Shown piece after piece: positions 9,539 to 20,572 of a stretch of DNA of 64,000 bases. The position numbers and the translations under genes were made by a program. Origin of the DNA: Nitzschia sp. DOCU1 (taxonomy: Eukaryota > Bacillariophyta > Bacillariophyceae > Bacillariales > Bacillariaceae); the NCBI GenBank assembly GCA_951394045.1, contig OX595987.1, forward strand, positions 3,286,001 to 3,350,000. The letters run 5' to 3'. Under the pieces are notes generated by a model. That model was not told the origin of the DNA. It worked only from the letters and a program-made list of their open reading frames with translations, and searched no databases. How positions within the stretch are numbered: position 1 is the stretch's first letter; every line of letters begins with the position of its first letter.

Positions 9539-10846
9539 ATGTACAAACTAGTCCTGGCGGGCATCAGGAACACGCACCATGTGCTTTCCTCGGTACAGGT
9601 GATTCATGGTCAATTTTCGGCACTGCCGTCGGCCGTACGGTACCGTGGATACAGTTCGTCTTTGATTCGGCGAAGTCCCACTAATTGGTCGAGCGCCGGT
9701 GATGGAATCTACGAGCAGGCAATGCAAGCCCTGAACGAAGTTAAAGAGATTCAGCAGCGTAAAGAAAGGGAGCGATCACAGAAAATGTACGAGGCGCGGG
9801 CGAAAGCCCAAGACGCCGACAAGTCCCCAAAATCACAGGGAATCACAGTTGTTAAAACCTTGGTCAAGGAGACTCGCAAGGAGAAGGCGAAGCAGGAGAA
9901 AGATTCGAACGAAGAAATGGAGGCATTATTTCGCGCCCAGCGTTTGCTAGAAGAAGCGGCGCTCGAACATAATCACCCCATGGCATTGGTCCAATTAGGA
10001 AACATGGCCCTTGAGAAAGCTGGATCAGGCGAGCTCCGTAAAGACAGTGAGCGAAGGAAGGCAGAAATTGAAACAGCGATACAAGTATTTAAGCGGGCTG
10101 GGCTAGCAGGGTCTAGAGTGGGTTGGTTCAATCTAGGGCAACTGTTTTGGACCGGTTACCCTGCAGTGGAAATCGACGAAGACGAAGAATATGGTACTAG
10201 TGTCAAAGAGGAGCAACTCATCAAGCCTGATTTGAATGAAGCCATGGACGCTTTTTCACGAGCCATTGACTTGGGCGACGCAGACGCCATGTACTTGGTG
10301 GGCGTCCACAGAATGACGTCGGGGGGCAGGGAAAATATTTATTCCGGTCTGAAGCTAGTAGAGCGTGCTGCAGAGGAAGGTCATGGAGGAGCGCTGTACT
10401 ATCTGGCACTTTTGTACTTGAATGGAGAGCCAAACATAGGTCTCGAGCCATGTACCGAAGCAGAGTTCGTAGAACATCTGGACCGCGCTGTAGAAGCAGG
10501 AAGCGTTGACGCTATGTTCACGCGTGGACACAGCTACTACCATGGTACGGAAGGTTACCCACAGAACTACCAAAGAGCACTGCATGACTTTTTGCAGGCG
10601 GCCGACGACGGTCACGCCGATGCCGCAGTATCAGCAGGCGCCATGTTGCACACTGGAATAGGCGTACAAAAAGACCAGGAACGTGCCTTTGAACTATACC
10701 AAGCAGCCGGCGAGTTGGGCAGTATTGAAGGATGGAGGAATGTCGTAGCGTGTTACACCACAGGCGAGGGTGTCCCGCAGTCTTTGCAGACGGCGCAATA
10801 TATTGCCGACACAATGTTGAAAGACAAAAAGGACAAAGTACTTTGA
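9539..10846 (+). CDS. Sel1-repeat (TPR-like) protein, probably mitochondrial
   Basis: A 435-aa protein. The open frame starts earlier at a GTG (9503), but the first ATG is 9539 and begins MYKLVLAGIRNTHHVLSSV, followed by a Ser/Arg-rich segment RYRGYSSSLIRRS, consistent with a mitochondrial presequence. Residues about 65-130 are highly charged and likely coiled coil. The rest contains about five or six Sel1-like repeats, e.g. ALVQLGNMALEKAG, ADAMYLVGVHRMTSGG, GALYYLALLYLNGE, DAMFTRGHSYYHGTEGYPQN and ADAAVSAGAMLHTGIGVQKD. Such repeats form superhelical scaffolds for protein complexes. The specific partner is unknown. Confidence 0.85.
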   Translation: MYKLVLAGIRNTHHVLSSVQVIHGQFSALPSAVRYRGYSSSLIRRSPTNWSSAGDGIYEQAMQALNEVKEIQQRKERERSQKMYEARAKAQDADKSPKSQGITVVKTLVKETRKEKAKQEKDSNEEMEALFRAQRLLEEAALEHNHPMALVQLGNMALEKAGSGELRKDSERRKAEIETAIQVFKRAGLAGSRVGWFNLGQLFWTGYPAVEIDEDEEYGTSVKEEQLIKPDLNEAMDAFSRAIDLGDADAMYLVGVHRMTSGGRENIYSGLKLVERAAEEGHGGALYYLALLYLNGEPNIGLEPCTEAEFVEHLDRAVEAGSVDAMFTRGHSYYHGTEGYPQNYQRALHDFLQAADDGHADAAVSAGAMLHTGIGVQKDQERAFELYQAAGELGSIEGWRNVVACYTTGEGVPQSLQTAQYIADTMLKDKKDKVL

Positions 10847-10862
10847 TAGCCCAGGTTGGGAG

Positions 10863-11324
10863 TTATTCTACTGACTCTAGAGCGGCATTCACTAACTCGC
10901 AGTAAGAGGGAATCACCTGTCTCCTGCATTCATTGTCTTCGGCTCTTGTGGCGGTCCAATTTTTTAACAGCCCGCTGGAGAGAAGTTTGATTTTGATATA
11001 CTCGCGATTTCTAGCTTTGTGGATACATAGTTGCTGGTAGTTGGGCTTGGCTTTTTCTGGAACAAGAAAGAGAGTACAGCGGGTAAAGAAAGCAGCTAAT
11101 CCCTTAATAATACCACCGCTGAACATCAATTTGTACTCTGAGTAGTACTCAGGTATAGTAGCGTAATAGTCATGGTGCGCGCGCCGGTCGACCAACTGAC
11201 TACTTCGACAACTTTGAGCCAACGCGATGGCGACCGCAGAGGGTGTGGGTGTATGAGTTTCGTTGAATGATCGTCTGGAGTCCTTCAACAACAACTCATT
11301 CATTGTACCGTTGAACATCGGCAT
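10863..11324 (-). CDS. Hypothetical protein, 153 aa
   Basis: An ATG-started frame (MPMFNGTMNELLL) between the Sel1 gene, with which it is convergent (16 bp), and CNOT11, with which it is divergent (126 bp). It has a moderately hydrophobic centre (GGIIKGLAAFFTRCTLFLV) and a basic C-terminal half. No family is recognised. It fills the gap in a gene-dense region, but composition alone does not prove it is coded; it may be a long 3' flank. Confidence 0.3.
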   Translation of the reverse strand: MPMFNGTMNELLLKDSRRSFNETHTPTPSAVAIALAQSCRSSQLVDRRAHHDYYATIPEYYSEYKLMFSGGIIKGLAAFFTRCTLFLVPEKAKPNYQQLCIHKARNREYIKIKLLSSGLLKNWTATRAEDNECRRQVIPSYCELVNAALESVE

Positions 11325-11450
11325 CCAACTGTGTCCTCTGAGCTTTCACGTGCCCACTGTAGATCCATTCAGTGCTGATCTGCCCGCTGACAACAAAACG
11401 TAGAGGTTTCTCACACTCGAGGCTCGGTATCACCGCTTAATTGCTCCAAC

Positions 11451-13033
11451 ATGGCCGAAGCATTTTACTCGCACCTGCTTGACAGTCTCCCTACGATTTC
11501 ACAAGGATCCGACCCGTCCACAGTTCTGCGGACCTATCGGCTTCACGTCAAGAAAAGGGTCGATGATGCCATTCAAAGTCAGAGTGCCTTTTCTTTGGCC
11601 TGGGGGGCGCATGCACTGCTGAATTCCACGCGTGTTTCCCTTCTAGGAAACTCAGAGGGCGCGGCACCGCTTTCACCGCAACAGCAGCTGGCCTGCTTGC
11701 TGGTAACCGAGGCGCTGTCTTCTCTCAATACGACACCGCCAAACCACGACAAAGATTCACCGTTCTTTCCCATGCTTGTCACGGACTCCCTTGCTATGTT
11801 GCAAGAATCCAAGGAGGAGGATCCATTGGCAGTCGAAAGAAATTGTGTTTATGATGTCGTCGAGTCCCTATTGCCATCTTTGATGGAACCGGGGAAATTG
11901 AATGCTTTCCTTAGTGCAGTGGCCAACTCGGATCAGCCTCTTCCAGAAGATATAAAGCGGGACCTTGAATCTACAATTAAAGATTGGACTTCCACGTACC
12001 AGGAGGACAATTATGTGGAACCTGTTGTCTGGGCGAGAACTGAGGCCGAACAAAAGGATCTTGGAAGCTTGGTCGAGCAAGCATCCTTGACCACGCTCAC
12101 CAAGGATGAACTGTTAGGGCCACTTCCAGGTGTAGATCCGCCATTTTGCCGTCCTCTCCCACCCCCGATGTTACCAATCTATGCCTACGATGGAGATGAA
12201 CAACCCCTTGCCGAAGACGAGAAGACAGATCTTTTGGAATATCTTCATTCTGAGCTACTTTGGTTGACTCCAACTAATCTTCGCCTTATGTTGCTGCCTG
12301 GTGAGGAAGAGGACCAAAAGGAATCGGAGGAATATCGGCAAATTCTTGGCCTTCTGCAACAGCAGGCCTTTTCTACGCCTCTGTCGCCGAACGATCAGCG
12401 GACGCTGTTGGATGCCTTGGGGGTGTCAAAGTTAAACAACAATAACGGCAACAACAGCTCTACAGCGGAAGAAGAAGAAGAATTACGAGTACGATTGGTG
12501 CAAGACTCCGGGTTGACACCTCAGAATCTCCCTAAGCTCGTCGAGAATAATCCACTGGTGGCATACGAGTGTGTCCTGGTAATTTTGCAGACTTCACCCG
12601 AGACAGTGAAGAACGAATATCTAAGTGCACTTGTGGGGATGGATATGACTCTCCATACCATGGAAGTCGTCAATCGGCTTGCTACATATGGAGTTCACGG
12701 GGGTGGCCGAGAGCCGATTCTCCATCCCGAGTACTTGAACCTCTACGTCAGTTCTTGTATTGCCAGTTGCGGAAATTTGACGGACAGACGGGTGCAGCAT
12801 AGAAACGTACGAGTACTTTGTATTTTTGTAGTGAGCCTTCTTCGGAACAACATTATCAATGTCGAGGTACGTAACAGAGCTCCTAGTCGATTTCTTCTTG
12901 TCCTAAGTCCGTCTCATGCCGATGATTGCAACAAAAGGACATCTATTTCGAGCTTCAGTCTTTCTGCATCGAGTTTTCGCGCATCCGCGAAGCGGCGGCC
13001 TTATTTAAGTTGCTAAAGACGAATCAGATTTAG
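11451..13033 (+). CDS. CNOT11: CCR4-NOT transcription complex subunit 11
   Basis: CNOT11 is a subunit of the CCR4-NOT deadenylase complex, which shortens mRNA poly(A) tails; with CNOT10 it docks on the CNOT1 N-terminus. Exons are 11451-12866 and 12938-13033 (503 aa), with a 71-nt GTACGT...AAG intron. The C-terminal domain (DUF2363 type) is diagnostic: [45 protein letters not shown], and across the splice [17 protein letters not shown] then [17 protein letters not shown]. Residues about 230-265 contain a Pro-rich linker, and an Asn/Glu low-complexity stretch lies near residue 330. Without the splice the frame would lose the conserved last 31 residues. It ends 55 bp from the convergent NIPA gene. 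Confidence 0.93.
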
Positions 13034-13088
13034 TTGAACATTGAAATCGAAATCCCCAATCGCTATCTAGAATTTTACTTGGAGAGCT

Positions 13089-14504
13089 TTAGTCACTGTT
13101 GGAGGAATAATCCTCGCCGTCAGCCTCTAGCGAAAATTCCTTGCGCAGAACCCCTGACATGAGGATTTTTCGAATTTTCGCTACCGACTCTTCCGAATCA
13201 AAATTATTCTCCAACAATGCATCCGAACCTGGCTCTGCTTCCAAACTACTAGTCTCTGCCTGCGTGACCAAGCGGCAAAGTACGATTTGCCACAGTGGTG
13301 TGTCGGAGCCAAGCATGCTTGTTGGCCAACCACACCGTTGCGGACAATAGTGCCGATGCGCATTGTGCGGGTCATCATATCGGGCCAACTTTCTCTGGCG
13401 CTTTGGTGGATGGTCGGAGTCTTCCTTTGCGGAACTGATTAGCCTGATTTCCATAGTCGCCAAGCACAATTGACATCCCAGGCACACACCAGGGGTTTGT
13501 GATTCTGGGTCCATTTCGGCTTCTGTACCAGTCGACGTCCAGCCCAGGATGGCCAGCAAGGTGGCAGCGGTATTCTTGGTTTTTAATCGGTCTCTGATTA
13601 TAGCGATGCACTCAACTGCACTTTTCCTTTGATTGCCTTTACAGATCACTTCAAACTTTTGAATCTCGGGTGAGACAACCAGCGTAGGAAAATCCCAGCC
13701 ACTTGGCGGTAGCGCATTTATAATACTGATCTGTCTGCTTAGCAAATGAAAGGGAGAGGGATGCTCCAGTAGCCTTACAAGTCCCTGTGGTAGAACTGAA
13801 GCAAACGCTCTGGGGATTGTTGGCCTTTCCGCTTGTTTGTGGCGCAGGAACTGCTCCGCCTCCAGTCGGAAAGGGCAATTCTCTTGATGCGCACTTGCCA
13901 GTTGCTGTCGATAGGCCGAGCATATTCTTTCCATGGCCTTTGGCGAAAGCCCAGAAGGTATGGTAACAGCCAGAGCTGCCTTGCAGCTAGTACAACATAG
14001 CATGTCCTTATCAGCATTGCGCCATCTGGATGCAAGAGCAACGAATTCAACTGTGAGTGTAGGCTGTCGTGTAGCTCGTACATCTATTTCTCGAGGAACT
14101 GTACAAGACGTCCGGGTGGTCACAGCCAGTGATGCTAGAACAGCATCATCTTCTAGGAAAGTCACGTTGCTCCTTCATGGCCATTTGTAATTTGTAATTG
14201 CCTGGAGAGCAGAACGGAGCGGTCTCCTGTCCTTTCTAGTGTCCTTTCCCCATCACATGTTCACGAAATTCCTCGTTCGTACGTACCCAAATCTTGCGCA
14301 AACCAAGGGAGACATAAAAGCAGGTTTAGCGTAGTACGTTGAAGCCTGAAACGACAGCAAACGACGTTCGTAGTCCGTTCTAGGTTTTCCGAGCCCCGAC
14401 GAGGTGGAGCAAATTGTGCGTTTCAAGAGTGTGAAAATGCCACCTTCTTCCAAAGGATTTTCGTTGGATTCGCCTGCCCTATTCTCAACTATCTCGGTCG
14501 ACAT
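13089..14504 (-). CDS. ZC3HC1: C3HC zinc-finger protein, NIPA/ZC3HC1 homologue
   Basis: Exons are 14504-14287 and 14025-13089 (384 aa), joined across a 261-nt GTACGT...CAG intron, the longest clear intron here apart from that of eL39. Splicing joins YYAKPAFMSPLVCARFG to WRNADKDMLCCTSCKAAL, rebuilding the C3HC fold: A-K-P-x-x-x-S-P-x-x-C-A-x-x-G-W then C-x2-C, and later SAHQENCPF. A second, Rsm1-like module follows, LGCQLCLATMEIRL and HRHYCPQRCGWP...PLWQIVLC. Human NIPA is an F-box-type cell-cycle regulator and nuclear-pore basket protein; Rsm1 of fission yeast acts in mRNA export. ATG 14504 (MSTEIVENRAG) is preferred; ATG 14621 is upstream in frame and possible. A basic PPKRQRKLAR is a likely nuclear signal. 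Confidence 0.85.
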
Positions 14505-14880
14505 GGTTTTGAAGTTGTGTTCGTTCGTTGATTCGAGAAAAGTTTCCAATAAAATGCCTTCGCACAATAGAGTTGTTGAAAGTGAAGAGCAAAACACCAA
14601 AAGCCCTTTTTGCCTTAGCATTTTTTGATCGAATGAATCGGAATGATCGCAAGATGACAGCGTCCGTCGTCGTGCGTCAATGATGTAGTTGACTTCTTCG
14701 ACCGAAATCTCCAACGCGCGCCATTCCCTCTATCCTGTAGAGGAACCACTTGAAGAACACACACTACTCTCGTGTTACTGGGATGGATTCTTGTGCCATA
14801 CCTTCCTTCTGCTTGCCATATTTTCCACCCTATTATACTTCGAACAATCTCTGATAACTTGACGGAGAGAAATCAGAAGA

Positions 14881-17140
14881 ATGTCCTCCGACTCATCGTC
14901 CTCCTCCTCATCAGGTTCGTCGGGGTCATCATCTGATTCTGACCACGAAGATGCCTCCGACAAGTTGAACGGATCTATGCGGGAGATGTCTCAGGCGGAT
15001 GATCTTGTCAGTGTCACTGTCCGAAAAACGTCCCCCACCCAAAAGGCTGGGGTCAGTTTGGTGGAAAGGCAGTCTAGAATATTCATCACCAATGTCACCG
15101 AAAACGGCCTCTTTCACGGAACTGAGATTGAAGTAGGAGACATCGTACTGGCCATAAACGGGCAACGATTAAAAAAGGGCGAGGGGGCAAAGGAAATAAT
15201 ACAGAATATATCCAAGGCAAAGACAACTGTCACAATGGTTGTAAAGAAAGCAAATCGCAAGGCGCGCCGAGGTGTTCGATCGCTATCTCCCTCGGCGCAA
15301 AGGCGAAAAAAATACGGGACAAAGATTCACAAGAAAGCATTCAATCGAAATGAAGATGGGAGGTACGTACTTGTCCGACTTTGTGGTGCAGCATATTCTA
15401 CGTTGACTTAACTCGCCAGCGAAACAATCCTTCAGCTTGAAGTATGATATCGATCCACGGCTAGAAAACATAAAAAAGATCGATCCAAATGACGACAAGC
15501 CACAAATTCCCATCTCGGCAACGAAATTGTTTGCAAATCAGGATATCGGCGTAAAATTCAAAGACATCAACAATATGATTTTCGTCAGTGCCATTGCAGT
15601 GGACAGTATATTCAAAGACACGGACTTGGAGCTAGGGGATCGGATTGTCGGTGTAGCCGGAATGAATTTCATGTCTTACGGCGACTCAAAGTACGCAATG
15701 CAGGTCGTTGCAAAAGCGGCTAAGGAAGTGGCACTTGTGGTGGAAAAAGAGCATACTATTTTCAGCAAGAAACGCGACATCGATCCAGCACACGATACGG
15801 CATGGGTGGGTGCATCTCAGCACGAAAAGAAAACCATTGTTCAGTCTCCGAGGAAATCTTTAACCAATGGTGCAGGGACGGACGAGGAGGATTTGTTGAA
15901 GTTCTTGGACCGAAGCGGCCATTTCAGTGCGGGGCCCGGATCGCCAAAGGGCTCAAAGCCTAGCGATGGCAAACAAGTTCGGAGGGCCAAGGCTGGAAGC
16001 TCGAAGAGGAATTCCTCAGTCAAAGGAAAGCCCCCTGCGAAACAGCCCAGCACCGCGAGCACCAACAAAGAGAATCCTGTAAAACCAGCACGGCCAGAAA
16101 ACAACGATGATTCAGATGAATCCTCAATCGGTGATTTCGCAGAGAACGAGCATCGAGAAAAAATAGCGGCGCGTGTGGGCGCGCCCAAATCACCCAACGT
16201 TAACTCCTTGTCGAAACTGAACCAAAGCGCCAACTTGGGGAAAAGTGTGAACTTTGAGTTCGACAATTTTGAAGGAGATTACCTCAAAGTGACTATTCGA
16301 AAAGAATCCGAGACACAACCTGGAATATCATTAGAAAAAACGGAGGGCAAGTTTATTCTCACGGCAGTTCCGCAGAACGAAAAACGAATCTATCCTGGAA
16401 TGCAAGTCTTGGCAATCAATGGAGTCGTTAATATTCACACTACGACAAAAGCGGAAGACTTGATCAACCGCAGCAAAGGCAAAGTTCAGTTGATCATTGA
16501 TTTTTCGTCGCCAATAAATGCGAACGGTAAATGCCCTTGCTGTTCTCACCAAGTGGCTCCTGAGGTGAAACAAGTAAATAGCTCGATTCGAAGGGTGGTG
16601 CGTCGGAAAATCGAGGAACCGAATACAGGGGGTGGTGCAGAGGCAATGTCAGTCGCTGCAAGTGAAAACACAACAAGAGTCAACAATAGAGCCCCTCCTG
16701 GAAAGAAAACTCCGAAATTGTATGAACGGCCGGCGAAATACCAACTCGATGAGTTTGATTCCGATAGCGACGACGAGGGTCACCGAAAGGGGCCGCCATC
16801 TCCTGCCAGACGAAGTTCCACCTCTCGTTACCAAGCCAATGACAAATTCATGATCAGAGTTTCCAAGACCGGGAAAAGTGACAACCCCATTGGAATTGGC
16901 TTGTTTGATCACAAAGGTGCTATATTCGTCAGCCGAATCGACGAAGGTGGGCTCTTCTATTCAACCCCGATCGCCTTAGGGGACAAAGTTTTATCCGTGA
17001 ATGGTCGGAAGATTAGCTCTTTGAAAGGCGCGAGTAATGCCATGAGCATAATCGCGGACAAGGATTCTATAAGCATTTTCGTCCTTCGGCCCGACCCCAA
17101 CGACAAGTTAGTCAAAGAAGCCATCGCTCTCTTTCCTTAG
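14881..17140 (+). CDS. Multi-PDZ scaffold-like protein, four PDZ-like domains
   Basis: Exons are 14881-15362 and 15436-17140 (728 aa), with a 73-nt GTACGT...CAG intron; splicing reads NEDG-SLKYDIDPRLEN. The N-terminus is Ser/Gly/Asp-rich low complexity. Four PDZ-like domains lie at about 42-122, 187-267, 440-515 and 630-715. They share the pattern x-V-T-V-x-K ... G-[VI] ... GLF-x-x-T-x-[IL]-x-x-GD-x-[IV]-x-x-[IV]NG, e.g. ENGLFHGTEIEVGDIVLAING and EGGLFYSTPIALGDKVLSVNG. The linkers are basic and Ser/Pro-rich. A CPCC-x-H cluster follows the third domain. No transmembrane segment or enzyme is visible, so a scaffold role is inferred. The next gene downstream carries the same PDZ type, suggesting local duplication. 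Confidence 0.82.
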
Positions 17141-17523
17141 CGAAAAATTATTCCCATAATCCTTCTAGTGACTTCTGATGATCTTGGTGCGAAGGATATG
17201 CGGAAGCGTATGTACCGCTATGTGGATCATTCTCTTCAAACCGATAGTCGCTTCAGTTGGAGTGGATTTTACTTTTCTAGCTAGTGAATTCAGTCGTGGA
17301 TTGACGAGTCACGGATGATTGTCACCGCGATAGTGGCCGGGATCTTGGTTAGCGGTCATAAATGTGACTGTCGGCACCACCCGCCGGTTATTGGATCTTG
17401 CGGCCGACATGGGAGAGGGAAAATGAAAGAAACGAGGTTGATCATGTGTTGCATGTAAAATTGGACCAAAACTCACACTACGAAATCCGTTTCGATTAAC
17501 ATTATAGGAGACAAATAGTCAAA
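17141..17523. promoter_or_regulatory. Intergenic spacer between two PDZ genes
   Basis: This 383-bp spacer should contain the terminator region of the first PDZ gene and the promoter of the second, which lies on the same strand. No coding frame, repeat or defined motif was recognised. Confidence 0.3.
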
Positions 17524-19094
17524 ATGCCTTCAGAAGATTTTACACGCGCCGTAACCGTGAAGAGGAACACTAAGAAGAAGTCGGGATACACGGTGACCCA
17601 AACCGATGGAGAGTATGTCATGGGGGCTGTGCCTGACAAGGCGCGAGTCAACGTGGGTGATAAGATCGTCGCTATCAATGGAATAAAATCAGATGAATTT
17701 GCCGACGAAGAAGATGCCAATGAGCTAATGGATAGTATTCGTCTTGTGGTCGTCCCGGCAGCAGAGATTGCTGACTACGAAGCAGCCAAGGCAGCAGAGG
17801 GCGGCGAAGCGCCAAAAGGCGCTGCCGGCAATCCTGCAAATGGGGCACAAGTAAGTTTCGGTGGAAATGGGGGGATGATTCATGGACGGGGGTGCACTCA
17901 TTCTTTGTCATGTCGTCCTTAGAACCTTCATTGCGCCCAATGTGGCCACGACAACGAGGATCTTGCCCCAGATGAAGAGGGTGACTACGTGTGTGAAAAT
18001 TGCGGCACTGTCATCGAGGACGTCGGAGCGGTAAGTACTCTATTTGATTTAGAAGTGGCCGAAAAGCGTACAGCTTCTCACTACATGTTGTAATTCAGAA
18101 TGGCCCTGCTGTTCATACTTGCGTTGACTGTGGTCACGAGAATCACAACCTTGAGCGGGATGAGGACGGCGACTTGGTCTGCGAGCAATGTGGAGCCATT
18201 ATCCCTGAGGACATTCCTGCTGCGAAGGCTGCTGGCAAGGACGAAGAATATGAATGTCCAGATTGTGGTCACATCACTGTTAATCCGCAACCAGATGACG
18301 AAGGCGATCGAATTTGCGAGGAATGTGGCTGCATTCTCCCTGAGAAACTCCGTTGCGAATGCGAAAAGTGCGGCCACGAGAATGTTGATCCGCAAAAGGA
18401 TTCTGACGGTGAATATGTTTGTGAGGAGTGTGGAGAGCCTATTGATGTTGCAGTAAGTTGTCTTGTGTAATTTACCGAGAGACGCATCGACCAAAACTAA
18501 CAAATGTTGGTCTACTAGGAGGCGGAAAAGTCAAGAGCTGAAAAACTAAAGGAAATGAACGACAAGTATGCAGAAGAGGACGCCGATGGGCAACAATTCG
18601 ACGAAAATGGCAGACCCATAACAAATAAGGAAGGCAAGAAGCTCACTCCCGCTGACATGTTCAACCCTGGAGATGTTATTACCGTGACTGTTGGGAAATC
18701 CAATCCAAAGCAAGATGCTGGCCTGAAAGTTGAACAGGCGGGAAATGGAAAGTACTACGTGAGAAAGGTCCCGACATCTGGTCTGTTTGCAAAGACTCCC
18801 GTTATTGCAGGTGATAAGATCCTTGAGCTGAACGGCAAAGACTCGAAAGATTTCCAGGATGTTAATGAAATGAAAATGATGATTCGCGACGAAGAACGAT
18901 TGACCATTGTAGTGCTTCGACGAGACCCCGATGCTTCGGAGAGCAGCGCAGATTCTGACATCGACTTTGATAATTTGGCTCCAATAACCCCAGACGGAGT
19001 GATGCGCGAGGAGATCGAAGAGAAGGACGACGATACAGCAGGTTATGATGGCCATGACTGCGGCTGCGCATGGTGCCCGGATTGTCACCCATGA
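17524..19094 (+). CDS. PDZ - four zinc ribbons - PDZ protein
   Basis: Exons are 17524-17850, 17923-18030, 18099-18452 and 18519-19094 (454 aa). All three introns (66-72 nt) are GTAAGT...AG and all are phase 0. Residues about 5-75 form a PDZ-like domain (TVKRNTKKKSGYTV...VNVGDKIVAING). Residues about 112-262 hold four zinc-ribbon repeats of the form C-x2-C-G-H ... G-[DE]-x-[VI]-C-x2-C-G: HCAQCGHDNEDL, HTCVDCGHENHNL, YECPDCGHITVNP and CECEKCGHENVDP. The first ribbon fills exon 2 exactly. A charged linker precedes a second PDZ-like domain at about 313-395 (TVTVGKSNPKQDAGLKV...SGLFAKTPVIAGDKILELNG). The C-terminus is acidic and ends CGCAWCPDCHP. The ribbons resemble TFIIB/TFIIS-type folds by spacing only; function is unknown. 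I know of no described protein with this order. Confidence 0.85.
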
Positions 19095-20026
19095 ACATGC
19101 CACCCTGTTTGAAACTACAGGTACACCTGTCTGTCGTACTGCTCATCGTCACCTACCTATTTCCTACTATCGGTAGTAGTAAAATCATGTTTTGTGTACT
19201 GTAGCTGGCTCTTTGATAGACCAAGGGAATTTCGCAAAATGAGACAGTGTCATGCAGTGTGGTGCATACATACGATATGCAGTGGTAGTACCTGGTACTA
19301 TACCTGCTAAGACAAGGGGGCGCGCGCGCAGAACTCCCCAGCACACCCGCGCCTGTCTTTACTACGCTATCATAGAACTAATCATCGCTGTTTCTCAGGT
19401 AGCCCATACTCTCTAGAGAGATGCAGACGAGGTGTCTGGTCTCGTCGCGCTTCGAGATCCCGGTAGGTGTGACACTCGCTGGCGGTTCATTAGCTACGAT
19501 ACCGTGAAAATAGTCTCAAAATACTCCACACAAAATTCCACACACAATCCCGTGTAACAAACGATCATGTATGTCGGAAGCGTTCGCATCAGTCGTTCGA
19601 GCCAGTCGAAGAACGACGTTGCCACTAAAAGTGAGGAGTCGGCGCAAATTGCGTGTTGATCAACTGGATGGCCAGCTGCATACCATTCTCTAGCTATAGC
19701 GTACTGTAGCTATTTTCTGAGGTATAGTACTGTTCACTCTATTCTGTACACGGTAGTAAAGTACTTTGTTGTATCTTCTTGCTCCTGATAAAGTTGAATG
19801 GGTGGCACGAGGAGAGCAGGCAACAATGAAAGAAGAACTCTATTCCATCAAGTCTCTGCTGCTATAGCGCCGCTTTAACTCTAAATGTTAATACTTAGTA
19901 GTGCGATAGATTCTACTATTAGTTTACAAAGTCTACAATTTCTTTTTCTTTCTAGCTGCCAACCATTGGTTGTGTCTCTTATTGGATGGCAGCAAGGACA
20001 GCAGTATACCCCTTGTTACAGCCACA

Positions 20027-20434
20027 TTACCAGCAATATTTATGGCTGCTGGGGCCATGGTTTCGTCGATAGGGCTTGGCATTCTCCAATAAATATTGCA
20101 TGTTTCTTCTTGTCATCTTCCTTCTTGTGTTTTTTCTTTGGGTCGCAACAATCATTGGCACCACCGCAGTCATACCGGCCAAGGCACCTAGCTGACTGCC
20201 CTTTCTTCTTGGCAATTTGTTCTTGATCCATCTGTGGTTTGGGGGCTCAACTCCATTTGTGGGACCATTGTCATCGTCAGATGAATCATCGTCATCATCG
20301 TTTCTTCCCAGGGGCAACGGGTTGATTGTTGCTGCATTTGTTTGGCCCAAAGCACTCGTTTGGGGTGGGGGCACCTTCCAGCAACTCGTTTGGTGCAAAT
20401 CCAAAACCTGTTGACTTGCAAGGTGTACAATCAA
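20027..20434 (-). pseudogene. Possible decayed protein-coding remnant
   Basis: A minus frame reads ...LGRNDDDDDSSDDDNGPTNG... and then becomes unconvincing, while an overlapping minus frame (20231-20040) continues in a more protein-like way: MDQEQIAKKKGQSARCLGRY, CGGANDCCDPKKKHKK, then HAIFIGECQAL. The change of plausible frame near 20230 suggests one gene or transposon ORF broken by a frameshift. No domain was recognised. Chance Asp-rich repeat translation is the alternative. Confidence 0.25.
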
Positions 20435-20572
20435 ATCATGCCAATGGGTGCATTCGATTTGCTGTGCAAGTGCCCCAGGTTTGCAGTCCAGATTGGCACA
20501 TGGGCCAGATGCATTGGTGTTGTCATTGTTTGTTGTTGCGTTTTGTCATTCTCAAACACACGTGTGCGAGAG

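Noticed and set aside
14026..14286. Treating the two minus frames around 14.0-14.6 kb as separate genes
   Set aside because: The C3HC zinc-finger signature is complete only when they are spliced together, and the joined length is in frame.
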